Assembly: GCF_024679095.1 (NCBI RefSeq)
Contig: NW_026111831.1
Location: forward strand, 1,655,786 to 1,719,785
Direction of reading: 5' to 3'
Source: Eriocheir sinensis
Lineage: Eukaryota > Arthropoda > Malacostraca > Decapoda > Varunidae
Length of the DNA: 64,000 bases
The position numbers and the translations under genes are program-made. Under the pieces are notes generated by a model, which saw only the letters and a program-made list of their open reading frames with translations, did not search any database and was not told the origin of the DNA. Shown in pieces: positions 30,871-47,676 of the stretch (the first letter of the stretch is position 1; every line of letters begins with the position of its first letter).

Positions 30871-32322
30871 CACGTTTACTAATACAAATTTATATTATTT
30901 TTTTGGTATTTTGTTTATTTATTTTGATACGAATTACATGATTATATGTGTATTTTGTACATATTTTTTTATACGTATTTACATTATTTAATGTGTATTT
31001 TGTTTATATATTTTCATACAAATTTACGTTATTATATGTGTATTTCTATAAATATTTTGATACAAATTTACTTTATTTCATGTATTTTGTATATATATTT
31101 CAATTCAAATTTAGCTTATTTTGTGAGTATTTTGTATATGTTTTCATACAAATTTAATTACTTCTGTGTATTTTTGTATATAGTTTTATATAAATTTACG
31201 CTATTTTATGTGTATTTTGTATATTTATATTCATACAAATACACATTCTTTTATTGGTATTTTGTTTATTTATTTTGATACGAATTTACATTATTTTATG
31301 TGTATTTTGTACACATTTTTTTATACGTATTTACTTCATTTTATGTGTATTTTGTATATATATTTTTATAGAAATCTACGTTATTTTATGTATTATATAT
31401 ATTTTGAAACAAATTTACATTGTTTTATATGTATTTTGCATATCTATTTCAATGCAAATTTACCTTATTGTATGTGTTTTTTGTATATTTATTTTAATAG
31501 AAATTTAATTTTTTGATGTGTATTTTGTTATATATATTTTTATAAATAAAAAAAATGCGTTATTTTACGGGTATTTTGCTTCTTTATTTTCATACAAATT
31601 TACATTATTTTATTTATATTCTGTGTATTTATTTTGATACGATTTTACATTATTCTATTTGTTTTGTACATATTTTTTTAATACAAAGTTACGTTATTTT
31701 AAGTGTATTTGTTTATGTATTTTCATTCAAATTTACATTATTTTATGTGTAATTTGTGTATGTATTTCAATACAAATTTACCTAATTTTATGTGTATTTT
31801 GTATATTTATTTTCATACAAATTTAAAATATTTTTGTGTCTTTTTGTATATAGTTTGATACAAATTTAGGTTATTTTATGTGTATTTTGTATATCTATTT
31901 TCATACATATACACATTCTTTTATTGATATTTTGTTTATTTATTTTGACGCGAACTTACATTATTTAATGTGTTTTTTGTATATATATTTTTATACGTAT
32001 TTACATCATTTCATGTGTATTTTGTATAGTTTTAAACAAATTTATATTATTTAATGTGTATTTTGTATATATATATTTATAAAAATACACATTCTTTTAT
32101 TGGTATTTTGTTTATTTATTTTGATACTAATTTACAATATTTTATGTGTATTTTGTATACATTTTTTATACGTATTTACTTAATTTTACGTGTATTTTGT
32201 ATATATATTTTTATAGAAATCTACCTTATTTCATGTGTATTCGTATATATATTTTGAAACAAATTTACATTGTTTATATGTATTTTGCATATCTATTTTT
32301 GTGTATTCTGTATTTATTTTTG
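30870..32322 (+). repeat. Forward monomer block, rearranged relative to 2.6-4.0 kb
   Basis: Its first ~510 bp match 3.54-4.04 kb and its last ~870 bp match 2.61-3.47 kb, so the two segments occur here in swapped order. Ends in ATTCTGTATTTATTTTTGTT at about 32300-32320, where orientation flips. Confidence 0.84.
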
Positions 32323-35083
32323 TTATACATAGAATAATGTAAAATCGTATCAAAATAAGTACACAGAATATCAATAAAATAATTTAAATTTGTATGAAAA
32401 TAAAGATGCAAAATACCCATAAGATAAAGCATATTTTTTTTTAAATAAATATACAAAAATACACATAGAATAATTAAATTTGTATTAAAATTAATATACA
32501 AAATGCACACATACAATAAGGTAAATTTGTATTGAAAAAAAACGCAAAATACAAATAAAACAGTGTAAATTTGTTTCAAAATATATATACGAATACACAT
32601 AAAATAACGTAGATTTCTATAGAAATATATACAAAATACACATGAAATTATGTAAATACGTATAAAAATATATATACAAAATACATATTAAGTAATGTAA
32701 ACTCGTGTCAAAATAAATAAACAAAATATCATGAAAAGAATGTGTATTTGTATGAAAATAAATAATAGATAATAAATTTGTATGAAATATATATGCAAGA
32801 TACACATTAAATAATGTAAATATGTATAAAAATATATATATACAAAAAACAAATAGAATAATGTAAAATCGTATCAAAATAAATACACCGAATATTAATA
32901 AAATAATGTAAATTTCTATGAAAATAAAGATGCAAAATTCCCATCAAATAGCGCATTTCTTATAAAAATATATATACCAAAATACACATAAAATATTTAA
33001 ATTTGTATTGAAATAAATTTACAAAATGCACATACAATGAGGTAAACTTCTATTGAAAGAGATATGCAAAAATACATATAAAACTATGTAAATTTGTTTC
33101 AAAATATATATACGAATACACATAAAATAACGTAGATTTCTATAAAAATATATATACAAAATACATATAAAATTAGGTAAATTCGTATAAAAAAATGTAA
33201 ACAAAATACACATAAAATAATATAAACTCGAAACAATATTAAATAAACAAAATACCAATAAAAGAATGTGTATTTGTATAAATATAAATGTACAAAATAC
33301 ACATACAAAAAAAAACATAATATAAAGTAAATTTGTAACGATATATATGTACAAAATACACATAAAATAATGTAAATTTATATGAAAATATATATACAAA
33401 TACACATAAAATACCATGAATTTGTATAAAATTATATATTCAAAATAAATATTAAATAATGTAAATGCGTATAAAAATATATATAAAAAGTATATATAAA
33501 TAATGTAAATTCGTATCAATATAAATCAACAAAATACCAATAAAATAATATATATTTGAATGAAAATAGATTTACAAAATACACATAACATAACTAAAAT
33601 TTGTATTGAAATATATACAAAAATACATAAAAATAATTTGAGTTTGTATGAAAATAGATATTCAAAATATACAAAAATACACAAAAATAATTTAAATTTG
33701 TTTGAAAAGAAATATACAAAATACTCATAAAATTAGGTAAATTTGTATTGAAATACATATACAAAATACACATCAAATAATGTAAATTCGAATGAAATTA
33801 TATAAACAAATACACTTAAAATAACGTAAATTTGTATAAAATATATATGCAAGATACACATTAAATAATGTAAATGTGTATAAAAAAATATATACAAAAA
33901 ACAAATTGAATAATGTAAAATCGTATCAAAATAAATACACAGAATATCAATAAAATAATGTAAATTTCTATGAAAATAAAGATGCAAAAATCCCAAAAAT
34001 TATCGCATTTTATATAAAAATATATATACCAAAATACATATAAAATATTTAAATTTGTATTGAAATAAATATACAAAATGCATATACAGTAAGGTAAATT
34101 TGTATTGAAAGAGATATTCAAAAATACATATAAAACAATGTAAATTTGTTTCAAAATATATATATGAATACACATAAAATAAAGTAGATTTCTATAGAAA
34201 TATATATACAAATTACATATGAAATTATGTAAATACGTATAAAAATATATATACAAAATACATATCTAGGTAAATTCGTGTCAAAATAAATAAACAAAAT
34301 ATCATGAAAAGAATGTGTATTTGTATGAAAATAAATAATAGATAATAAATTTGAATGAAATATATATGCAAGATACACATTAAATAATGTAAATATGTAT
34401 AAAAAAATATATACAAAAAACAAATAGAATAATGTGAAATCGTATCAAAATAAATACACCGAATATTAATAAAATAATGTAAATTTGTATGAAAATAAAG
34501 ATGCTAAATTCCCATCAAATAGCGCATTTCTTATAAAAATATATATACCAAAATACACATAAAATATTTAAATTTGTATTGAAATAAATATACAAAATGC
34601 ACATAAAATAAGGTAAACTTGTATTGAAAGAGATATGGAAAAAAACATATAAAGCAATGTAAATTTGTTTCAAAATATATATACGAATCCACATAAAATA
34701 ACGTAGATTTCTATAAAAATATATATACAAAATACACATAAAATTAAGTAAATACGTATAAAAATAGATATTCAAAATACACAGAATAATGTAAAATTGT
34801 TTAAAAAAATAAACTATATAAATAAAATAATATAAATTTGTATGAAAATAAAAATGCAAAATACCCATAAAATAAAGCATATTTTTATAAAAATACATAT
34901 ACAAAAATACACATAGCATAATTAAATTTGTATTAAAATTAATATAAAAAAGGCATATACAATAAGGTAAATTTGTATTGAAAAAATATGCAAAATACAC
35001 ATAAAACAGTGTAAATTTATTTCAAAATCTATATACGAATACTCATAAATCAACGTAGATTTCTATAGAAATATTTATTCAAA
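32322..35083 (-). repeat. Reversed monomer block
   Basis: Bases 32.33-33.5 kb match 6.72-8.0 kb directly, but without the TA tract of 7075-7237; the unexpanded site is at 32667-32680. Bases 33.69-34.45 kb are higher-order-repeat monomers, and 34.5-35.08 kb resemble 25.76-26.3 kb. Confidence 0.85.
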
Positions 35084-35575
35084 ATATTTGTACTTGTGTA
35101 TTTTGGTATATATATTTTTTTTTAAATGCGCTATTTTATGGGAATTTTGCATCTTTCTTTTCATACAAGTTTACATTATTTTGTTGATATTCTCTGTATT
35201 TATTTTGATACGATTTTACATTATTCTATTTCTTTTTTGTATATATATTTTTTTTATACACATTTACATTATTTAATGTGTATCTTGCATATATATTTTA
35301 TACAAATTTACGCTATTTAAGTGTATTTGTTTATATATTTTCATTCAAATTTACATTATTTTATGTGTATTTTGTATATGTATTTCAATACAAATTTACC
35401 TAATTTTATGTGTATTTTGTATATTTCTTTTCATACAAATTTTAATTGTTTTTGTGTATTTTTGTATATAGTTTCATACAAATTTAGGTTATTTTATGTA
35501 CGCATTTACATTATTTAATGTGTGTTTGTATATATTTTTATGCAAATTTACTCTATTTTATGTGCATTTTTGTAA
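35083..35575 (+). repeat. Forward monomer block
   Basis: About 490 bp. Starts near TTGTACTTGTGTATTTTGG and includes the marker monomer ATGCGCTAT at about 35126. It resembles 54.5-55.0 kb. Ends near 35577, where GCATTTTTGTAAG joins TTTGTATTGAAATAGATATG. Confidence 0.82.
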
Positions 35576-36710
35576 GTTTGTATTGAAATAGATATGCAAA
35601 ATACATATAAAACAATGTAAATTTGTTTCAAAATATATATACGAATACACATAAAATAACGTTGATTTCTATAAAAATATATACAAAATACACATAAAAT
35701 GAAGTAAATACGTATAAAAAAATGAATACAAAATACACATAAAATAATGTAAAATCGTATCAAAATAAATAAACAAAATACCAATAAAAGAATGTGAATT
35801 TGTATAAATATAAATATACAAAATACACATAAAATATCGTAAATTTGTATAAAACTATATACAAAAATACACAGAGTAATTAAATTTGAAAGAAAATAGA
35901 TATATAAAATACAGCTAAAATAAACTAAATTTGAATTGAAATATATATACAAAATACATAAAATAATGTAAATTTATATCAAAATATTTATACAAATACA
36001 TATAATAACGTAGATTTGTTTAAAAATTTATAAACAAAATACACGTTAAGTAATGTAAATACGTATAAAAAATATGTACAAAATACACATATAATCATGT
36101 AATTCGTATCAAAATAAATAAACAAAATAATAAAATAATGTAAATTTGTATGAGAAAACATATACAAATAACGCAAATCTGTATAAAAAATATATGTACA
36201 AAAATGCACATAAGATAAAGTAAATTTGCATAAAAATATATATACAAAACACACTTTAAATAATGTAAATGAGTACATAAAATAACTTAAATTTGTATAA
36301 AACTATATACAAAAATACACAAATATAATTTAAATTTGTATGAAAAGAAATATACAAAATACACGTAAAATTAGGTAAATTTGTATTGAAATACATATAC
36401 AAAATACACATCAAATAATGTAAATTTGAATGAAAATATATAAACAAACACACTTAAAATAACGTAAATTTGTATAAAATATATATGCAAGATACACATT
36501 AAATAATGTTAATGTGTATAAAAAAATATATACAAAAAACAAATAGAATAATGTAAAATCGTATCAAAATAAATACACAGAATATCAATAAAACAATGTA
36601 AATTTGTATGAAAATAAAGATGCAAAATTCCCAAAAAATATCGCATTTTTTTATAAAAAATATATACACCAAAATACACATAAAATATTTAAATTTTATT
36701 GAAATAAATA
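35575..36710 (-). repeat. Reversed monomer block
   Basis: Resembles 28.2-29.1 kb and 9.5-10.3 kb. Contains the GAGAAAACATATACAAATAA and TGTTTAAAAATTTATAAAC variant monomers in the usual order. Ends near 36710 at TAAATAATTGTATGTGCATT. Confidence 0.82.
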
Positions 36711-37136
36711 ATTGTATGTGCATTTTGTATATTTATTTTAATACAAATTCAAATATTTTATGTGTATTTTGTTATATATAATTTTATAAAAAATGCGTTA
36801 TTTTATAGGTATTTTGCATCTTAGTTTTCATACAAATGTACATTATTTTATTAATATTCTGTGTATATATTTTGATACGATTTTATATCATACTATTTGT
36901 GTTTTTTATATATTTTTTTATACATATTTTCATTATTTAATGTGTTTTTTTTATATATATTTTATACAAACTAACGTTATTTTAAGTGTATTTGTTTATA
37001 TAATTTCATTCAAATTTACATTATCTTAAGTGTATTTTGTATATGTATTTCAATACAAATTTACCTAATTTTATGTTTATTTTGTATATTTATTTTCATA
37101 CAAATTTAAATTATTTATGTGTTTTTTTGTATATAC
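36710..37136 (+). repeat. Forward monomer block
   Basis: About 425 bp, similar to 49.5-49.9 kb and 57.2-57.55 kb. Ends at ATACATATAGAGTAAATTTC near 37136, the same junction found near 51133 and 58805. Confidence 0.82.
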
Positions 37137-37539
37137 ATATAGAGTAAATTTCTATGAAAATATATATTCAAAATACATTTAAAATTATGTAAATAAGTAT
37201 AAAAACATATATATCAAATACACCTAAAAACATGAAAATTCGTATCAAAATAAATAAACAAAATTCCGATAAAAGAACGTATATTTGTAGGAAAATAAAT
37301 ATACAAAATACACATAAAATTACGAAAATTTGAATAAAAATATATACAAAAAAACAAAAAAATAAATTTCAATTTGTATGAAAATAGATATACAAAATAC
37401 ACATATAATTAGTTAAATTTGTATTTAAATACATGTACAAAATACAGATAAAATAATGTAAATTTGTATGAAATGAAAACAAATTGACATAAAATAACGT
37501 ACATTTGTATAAAATAGATATACAAAATATACATAGAAT

Positions 37540-37914
<375 letters not shown>

Positions 37915-39939
37915 CATGAAATGACGTAAATACGTATAAAATATATATACAATACACATTAAATAATGTAAATTCGCATCAAAATAAATAAACAAAATAT
38001 CAATAAAAGAATGTGTATTTGTATGAAAATAGATATACAAAATACACATAAAATATTATAAATTTGTATAAAACTCTATACAAAAATACACAAAAAATTA
38101 TTTAAATTTGTATAAAAATATATATACAAAATACTCATAAAATTAGGTAAATTTCTATTGAAATACATATACAAAATACACATAAAATAATGTAAATTTG
38201 AATGAAAATATATAAACAAATACACTTAAAAGAACGTAAATTTGTATGAAATATATATAGAAAATACACATTAAATAATGTAAATATGTATAAAAAAATA
38301 TATACAAAACACAAATAGAATAATGTAAAATAGTATCAAAATAAATACACAGAATATTAATCAAATAATGTAAATTTGTATGAAAATAAAGATGCAAAAT
38401 ACCCATAAAACAACGCATTTTTTATGAAAATATATATACCAAAATACTCATAAAATATTTAAATTTGTATTTCAATAAATATACAAAATGCACATACAAT
38501 AACGTAAATTTGTATTGAAATAGATATGCAAAAAAACATAAAATATATAAATTTGTTTCAAAATATATATACGAATACACATAAAATAACGTAGATTTCT
38601 ATAAAAATATATATACAAAATACTCATAAAATGAAGTAAATACGTATTAGAGAATGTATACAAAATACACATAAAATAATGTAAATTCGTATCAAAATAA
38701 ATAAACTGAATGTCAATAAAAGAATGTTTACTTGTATAAATATAAATATACAAAATACACATAAAATAACGTAAAATTGTATAAAACTATATACAAAAAT
38801 AATTAAATTTGTATGAAAATAGATATACAAAAGACACATAAAATAAGCTAAATTTGAATTGAAATAAATATAGAAAATACATAAAATAATGTAAATTTGT
38901 ATCAAAATATATATTCAAATACACATATAATAACGTAAATTTGTATAAAAATATATAAACAAAATACACATTAAGTAATGTAAATACGTATAAAAGATAT
39001 GTACGTAATGTAAAAATTTATAAAATTAAAGATGCAATATACCCATAAAATAACTCATATTTAAAAAAAATATATATACAAAAATACACATGAAATAATT
39101 AAATTTGTATTAAAATAAATATACAAAATAAACATACAATAAGGTATATCTTTATTGAAATAGATATGCAAAAAACACATCAAATAAAGTAAATTTGTAT
39201 CAAAATATATACAAATACACACAATAAAATAAAGTAAATTTTTATGAAAATATATATACAAAATACACATAAGATAATGTAAATACATAGAAAAATATAT
39301 ATACAAAATACACATAAAATAATGTAAATTCGTATAAAAAAAAAAAAAAATTCCTCTAAAAGAATATATATTTGTAGGAAAATATATATACAAAATACAA
39401 ATAAAATAACAAAAATTTGTATAAAAATATATCCAAAAATACACAAAAATAATTTAAATTTGTTTGAAAATAGATATGCAAAATACACATGAAATTAGGC
39501 AAATTTTTTTTGAAATACATATACAAAATATACATAAAATAATATAAATTTGTATGAAAATATATAAACAAATACACATAAGATAACGTAAATTTCCATA
39601 AAATATATGTACAAAATATACATTAAATAATGTAAATATGTTTAAAAATATATATACAAAATACACAGAATAACGTAAAATCGTATCAAAATAAATAAAC
39701 AGACTATCAATAAAACAATGTAAATTTGTATGAAAATAAAGATGCAAAATACCCATATAATAACGCATATTTGTTTAAAATATATATATACAAAAATACA
39801 CATAAAATAATTAAATTTGTATCAAAATAAATATACAAAAGGCACATACAATAAAGAAAATTTGTGTTGAAATAGATATGCGAAATACACATAAATAATG
39901 TAAATTTGTATCAAAATATATATACGAATACAAAAAATA

Positions 39940-40140
<201 letters not shown>

Positions 40141-40291
40141 AATACATAAAAATAATGAAAATTGCATCAAAATCAATAAACAAAATTCCGATGAAAGAAC
40201 GTAAATACGTAGAAAATATATATACAAAATACACATAAAATAATGTAAATTGTATCAAAATATATAAACAAAATTCCAATAAAAGAATTAT

Positions 40292-40510
<219 letters not shown>

Positions 40511-42460
40511 GAAAATACATGAAATAATCTAAATTGCATCGAAATAAATGAACAAAATACCGATAAAATAATGTAATTTTGAATGAAAATATATGTAGAA
40601 AATACACATAAAATAACGTAAATACAAATAAATATATACACATAAAATTATTTGAATTTGAATAAAAATAGATATAAAAATAAACATAAAATAAGGCAAA
40701 TTTGTAATGAAATATATATACAAAATACACATAAAATAATGTAGATTTGTTTCAAAATATATATACGAATACACATAAAATAACGTAGATTTCCATAGAA
40801 ATATATATACAAAATACACATAAAATGATGTAAATACGTATAAAAATATATATACAAAATACACATTAAATAATATAAATTCGTGTCAAAATAAATAAGG
40901 AAAATATCAATAAAAGAATGTGTATTTGTATGAAAATACATATACAAAATACACATAAAATAACGTAAATTTGTATAAAACTATATATAAAAATACACAA
41001 AAATATATTAAATTTGTATGAAAATAAATATACAGAATACACATAAAATTAGGTAAATTTATATAGAAATACATATACAAAATACACATAAAATAATGTA
41101 AATTTGAATGAAAATATATAAACAAATGCACTTCAATTAACGTAAATTTGTATAAAATATATACAAAATACTCATTAAATAATGTAAATATGTATAAAAA
41201 ATATATATACAAAACACAAATAGAATAATGTAAAATCGTATCATATATAAATATATATATAAAATACATATTAAATAATGTAAATGTATAAAAAATATAT
41301 ACAAAAGACAAATAGAATAATGTAAATTAGTATCAATATAAATACTCAGAATATCAATAAATTAATGTATATTTTTATGAAAAGAAAGATGCAAAATACC
41401 CATAAAACAACGCATTTTTATGAAAATATATATACTAAAATACACATAAAATATTTAAATTTGTATTGAAATACATATACAAATATACATAAAATAATGT
41501 AAATTTGAATGAAAATATATATACAAAATACACTTAAAATTAGGTAAATTTGTATGAAATATATATACAAAATACATAAAATAATGTAAATTTGTATAAA
41601 ATATATATACAAAAGACATAAAATAATGTAAATTAGTATCAAAATATATATACAAAATATTAATAAAATAATGTAAATTTGTATGAAAATAAATATGCAG
41701 AATATCATAAAATAATGTATTTGCATAAAAATATTTATACAAAATACACATTAAATAATGTAAATTTGTATAAAATAGATATACAATGAAATAATCTAAA
41801 TTTGTATGAAAATAAATATACAAAATACCAAAAAAAAAGGAATTTTAAATGAAAATATATATAGAAAATACACATAAAATAACCTAAATACAAATACAAA
41901 TATACACATAAAATAATTTAAAATTGAAAGACAGAAATATACAAAATAAACATAAATAACGTAATTTTGTAATGAAATATATGTACAAAATACACATAAA
42001 TAATATAAATTTGTATGAAAATATAAATACAAATACACATAAAATAACATGAATTAGTATAAAATATATATTCAAAATAAACATTAAATAATGTATAAAA
42101 ATATATATACACAATAAAGTAAATTTGTATTGAAAATAGATATGCAAAATACACATAAATAATGTAAATTTGTATCAAAATATATATATACGAAAAAAAG
42201 AGTAAATTTCTATGAAAACATACATACACAATACATATCAACTGATGTAAATAAGGATAAAAATATATATATATCAAATACACCTAAAATAATGTAAATT
42301 CGTATCAAAATAAATAAACAAAATTCCGATAAAAAACGTATATTTGTAGGAAAATAAATACCGAAAATACACATAAAATAACGAAAATTTGTATAAAAAT
42401 ATATACAAATAAAAACATAAATAATATCAATTTGTATGAAAATAGATATACAAAACACAC

Positions 42461-43689
42461 ATATAATTAGTTAAATTTGTATTTAAATACATGTACAAAA
42501 TACACGTAAAATTATGTAAATTTGTATTTAATGAAAACAAATACACATAAAATAACGTACATTTGTATAAAATATATATACTAAATACACATAGAATAAT
42601 GTAAAATCGTATCAAAATAAGTACACAGAATATCAATAAAATAATTTAAATTTGTATGAAAATAAAGATGCAAAATACCCATAAAATAAAGCATATTTTT
42701 TTTAAAAAAACATATACAAAAATACACATAGAATAATTAAATTTGTATTAAAATTAATATACAAAATGCATATACAATAAGGTTAATTTGTATTGAAAAA
42801 ATACGCAAAATACACATAAAACAGTGTAAATTTGTTTCAGAAAATATATACGAATACACATAAAATAACGTTGATTTCTATAGGAATATATATAAAAAAT
42901 ACACATGAGATGATGTAAATACGTATAAAAATATATATACAAAATACACATTAAATAATGTAAATTCGCGTCAAAATAAATAAACAGAATATCAATAAAA
43001 GAAAGTGTATTTGTATGAAAATAGATATACAAAACACACATAAAATAACCTAAATTTGCATCAAACTATATACAAAAATACACAAAAATATTTTAAATTT
43101 GTATGAAAATAAATATACAAAGTACATATAAAATTCGGTAAATTTGTATTGAAATACATATACAAAATACACATAAAATAATGTAAATTTGAATGAAAAT
43201 ACATAAACAAATACACTTAAAATAACGTAAATTTGTATAAAAAAATATATACAAAACACAAATAGAATAATGTAAAATCGTATCAAAATAAATACACCGA
43301 ATATTAATAAAATAATGTAAATTTGTATGAAAATAAAGAGGCAAAATACCCATAAAATAACGCATTTTTTTTGTTTATAAAAATATATATACCAAAATAC
43401 ACATAAAAAAAAAATTTGTATTAAAATATATATATAAAAAACCCATACAATAAGGTAAATTTGTATTGAAATAGATATGCAAAATACATATAAAACAATG
43501 TAAATTTGTTTCAAAATATATATACGAATACACATAAAATAACGTAGATTTCTATAAAAATATATATACAAAATACACATAAAATGAAGTAGATACGTAT
43601 AAAAAAATGCATACAAAATACACATAAAATAATATAAACTCGTATCAAAATATATAAACAAAATACCAATAAAAGAATGTGTATTTGTA
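42461..43689 (-). repeat. ~1,235-bp tandem unit, copy 1
   Basis: Begins near ATATAATTAGTTAAATTTG and ends at AAAGAATGTGTATTTGTA. The next copy begins immediately. The offset between copies is 1,235 bp at the left and 1,239 bp at the right. Confidence 0.83.
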
Positions 43690-44928
43690 ATACACATATA
43701 ATTAGTTAAATTTGTATTTTAATACATGTACAAAATACACATAAAATTATGTAAATTTGTATGAAATGAAAACAAATACACATAAAATAACGTACATTTG
43801 TATAAAATATATATACAAAATACACATAGAATAATGTAAAACCGTATCAAAATAAGTACACAGAATATCAATAAAATAATTTAAATTTGTATGAAAACAA
43901 AGATGCAAAATACCCATAAAATAAAGCATATTTAAAAAAAAAATACATATACAAAAATACACATAGAATAATTAAATTTGTATTAAAATTAATACACAAA
44001 ATGCACATACAATAAAGTAAATTTGTATTGAAAAAGTACGCAAAATACACTTAAAACAGTGTAAATTTGTTTCAAAATATATATACGAATACACATAAAA
44101 TAACGTTGATTTCTATATGAATATATATATGTACAAAATACACATGAAATGATGTAAATACGTATAAAAATATATATACAAAATACACATTAAATAATGT
44201 AAATTCGCGTCAACATAAATAAACAAAATATCAATAAAAGAATGTGTACTTGTATTAAAATAGATATTCAAAATACAAATAAAATAACCTAAATTTGTAT
44301 CAAACTATATACAAAAACACACAAAAATATTTTAAATTTGTATGAAAATAAATATACAAAATACACATAAAATTAGGTAAATTTGTATGGAAATACATAT
44401 ACAAAATACACTTAAAATAATGTAAATTTGAATGAAAATACATAAACAATACACTTAAAATAACGTAGATTTGTATAAAAAAATATATACAAAACACAAA
44501 TAGAATAATGTAAAATCGTATCAAAATAAATACACAGAATATTAATAAAATAATGTAAATTTGTATGAAAATAAAGAGGCAAAATACCCATATAATAACG
44601 CATTTTTTTTATTTATAAAAATATATATACCAAAATACACATAAAAAATTAGATTTGTATTAAAATAAATATATAAAAAACACATGCAATAAGGGAAATT
44701 TGTATTGAAATAGATATGCAAAATACATATAAAGCAATGTAAATTTGTTTCAAAATATGTATACGAATACACATAAAATAACGTAGATTTCTATAAAAAT
44801 ATATATTCAAAATACACAAAAAATGAAGTAAATACGTATAAAAAAATGTATACAAAATACACATCAAATAATGTAAATTCGTATCAAAATAAATAAACAA
44901 AATACCAATAAAAGAATGTGTATTTGTA
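43690..44928 (-). repeat. ~1,235-bp tandem unit, copy 2
   Basis: Same monomer order as 42461-43689. At its right end AAAGAATGTGTATTTGTA continues into ordinary TAAATATAAATATAC. Related sequence begins near 37395 and 12838. Confidence 0.83.
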
Positions 44929-46095
44929 TAAATATAAATATACAAAATACACATAAAATAACGTAAATTTATATAAAACTATATACAAAAATACACTGAA
45001 GTAATTAAATTTGTATGAAAATATATACAAAATACACAAAATAAGCAAAATTTGAATTGAAATATATATACAAAATACATGAAATAAAGTAAATTTGTAT
45101 CAAAATATTTATAGAAATACACATATAATAACGTAAATTTGTATGAAAATATATAAACAAAATACACATTAAATAATTTAAATACGTATAAAAAAATATG
45201 TACAAAATACACATATAATCAAGTAATTCGTATCAAAATAAATAAACAAAATACCAATAAAATAATATAAATTTGTATGAGTAAACGTGTATGTTCCATA
45301 TTTTTTCAATACAAATTTACCTTAATATATACGCATTGTGTATATTAATTTTAATACAAATTCAATTATTCGATGTGTATTTTTGTATCTGTATTTTTAT
45401 AAACATATGCTTTATTTTTTGGGTATTTTGCATCTTTATTTTCATACAAATTTACATTATATTATTGATATTCTGCTCATTCATTTTGATGCGAATTGAC
45501 ATTATTCTATGTGTATTTTGTGAATATTTTTCATACAAATTTACGTTATTTTATGTGTATTTGTTTATATATTTTGACACAAATTTACAATATTTTATGG
45601 CTATTTTGTATATACATTTCAAAAGAAATTTACCTAGTTTTATGTGTATTTTGTATATCTATTTTCATACAAACTCAAATTATTTCTATGTATTTTTGTA
45701 TATATTTTAATACAAATTTTAGTTATGTTATGTGTATTTTGTAAATTTATTTTCATTCAGATATATATTATTTTATTGGCGTTTTGTTGATTTATATTGA
45801 TACGAGTTTACATTATTTTATATGTACTTTGTATATATATTTTTATACGCTTTTACATTATTTAATATTTATTTTGAATATATATTTTTATACAAATTCA
45901 TGGTATTTTATGTGTATTTGTATATATATTTTCATATAAATTTACATTATTTTATGTGTATTTTGTACATATATTTTATTACAAATCTACCTTATTTTAT
46001 GTTTATTTTGTATGTGTATTTTGTATATCTATATTTATCCAAATACACATTCTTTTATTGGTATTTTGTTTATTTATTTTAAATCGAATTTACAT
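44865..46095 (-). repeat. Left arm of second large inverted repeat
   Basis: Pairs with 51275-52503: coordinate sums are about 97366-97369 across the arm, so few net indels. The arm itself contains the orientation switch at 45292. The spacer is about 5.2 kb, and the symmetry centre (about 48684) falls about 30 bp from the right end of the TA tract at 48490-48655. Confidence 0.85.
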
Positions 46096-47676
46096 TATTT
46101 TATGTGTATTTTGTATACATTTTTTTATACGTATTTACTTAGTTTTATGTGTATTTTGTATATATATTTTTATAGAAATCTACGTTTTTTTATTTGTATT
46201 CGTATATATATTTTGAAACAAATTTACATTGTTTTATATGTATTTTTGCATATCTCTTTCAATACAAATTTACCTTATTGTATGTGCATTTTGTATATTT
46301 ATTTCAATACAAATTTAAATATTTTATTTGTATTTTGGTATATATATTTTTATAAGAAATGCGCTACTTTATGGGAATTTTGCATCTTTATTTTCATACA
46401 AATTTGATTATTTTATTAATATTCTGTGTATTTATTTTGATACGATTTTACATTATTCTATTTGTTTTTTGTATATACTTTTTTATACATATTTACATTA
46501 TTTAATGTGTATCTTGCATATATATTTTATACAAATTTATTATCTATTATCTATTTTCATACAAATACACATTCTTTTCATGATATTTTGTTTATTTATT
46601 TTCACACGAATTTACATTATTTGATATGTATTTTGTATATATATTTTTATACGTATTTACATAATTTCATATGTATTTTGTATATATATATCTATAGAAA
46701 TCTACTTTATTTTATGTGTATTCGTATATATATTTTGAAACAAATTTACATTGTTTTTTATGTATTTTTGAATATCTCTTTCAATACAAATTTACCCTTC
46801 TGTATATGCATTTTGTATATTTATTTCAATACAAATTTAAATATTTTATGTGTATTTTGGTATATATATTTTTATAAAAAATGCGATAATTTCTACGAAT
46901 TTTGCATCTTTATTTTCATACAAATTTATATTATTTTATTGATATTCTGTGTATTTATTTTGATACGATTTTACATTATTCTATTTGTTTTTCTATATAT
47001 TTTTTTTATACACATTTACATTATTTAATGTGTATCTTGCATATATATTTTATACAAATTTACGTTATTTTAAGTGTATTTGTTTATATATTTTCATTCA
47101 AATTTACATTATTTGATGTGTATTTTGTATATGTATTTCAATACAAATTTACCTAATTTTATGTGTATTTTGTATATTTCTTTTCAAACAAATTTAAATT
47201 ATTTTTGTGTATTTTTGTATATAGTTTTATACAAATTTAGGTTATTTTATGTACGCATTTACATTATTTAGTGTGTGTTTTGTATATATATTTTTATGCA
47301 AATTTACTTTATTTTATGTGCATTTTTGTACATATTTTTATAGAAATTTGTTATTTGTATATGTTTTCTCATACAAATTTACATTATTTTATTGCTATTT
47401 TGTTTATTTATTTTGATACGAATTACATGATTATATGTGTATTGTACATATTTTTATACATATTTACATTACTTAATGTGTATTTTGTTTATATTTTTAA
47501 ACAAATCTACGTTATTATATGTATTTGTATAAATATTTTGATACAGATTTACATTATTTTATGTATTTTGTATGTACATTTCAATTCAAATTTAGCTTAT
47601 TTTAGCAGTATTTTGTATATACATTTTCATACAAATTTAATTACTTGTGTATTTTTGTATAGTTTTATACAAATTT
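45822..47676 (+). repeat. Module M, copy 3
   Basis: Forward copy preceded by segment K as in copy 2. Direct match to 53.54-55.40 kb with offset 7,716-7,730 bp. Confidence 0.86.

Noticed and set aside
39336..39350. Poly-A run of about 15 as a possible retroposon tail
   Set aside because: It replaces part of a monomer, has no element body or target-site duplication beside it, and A runs of 7-10 are common in the array.
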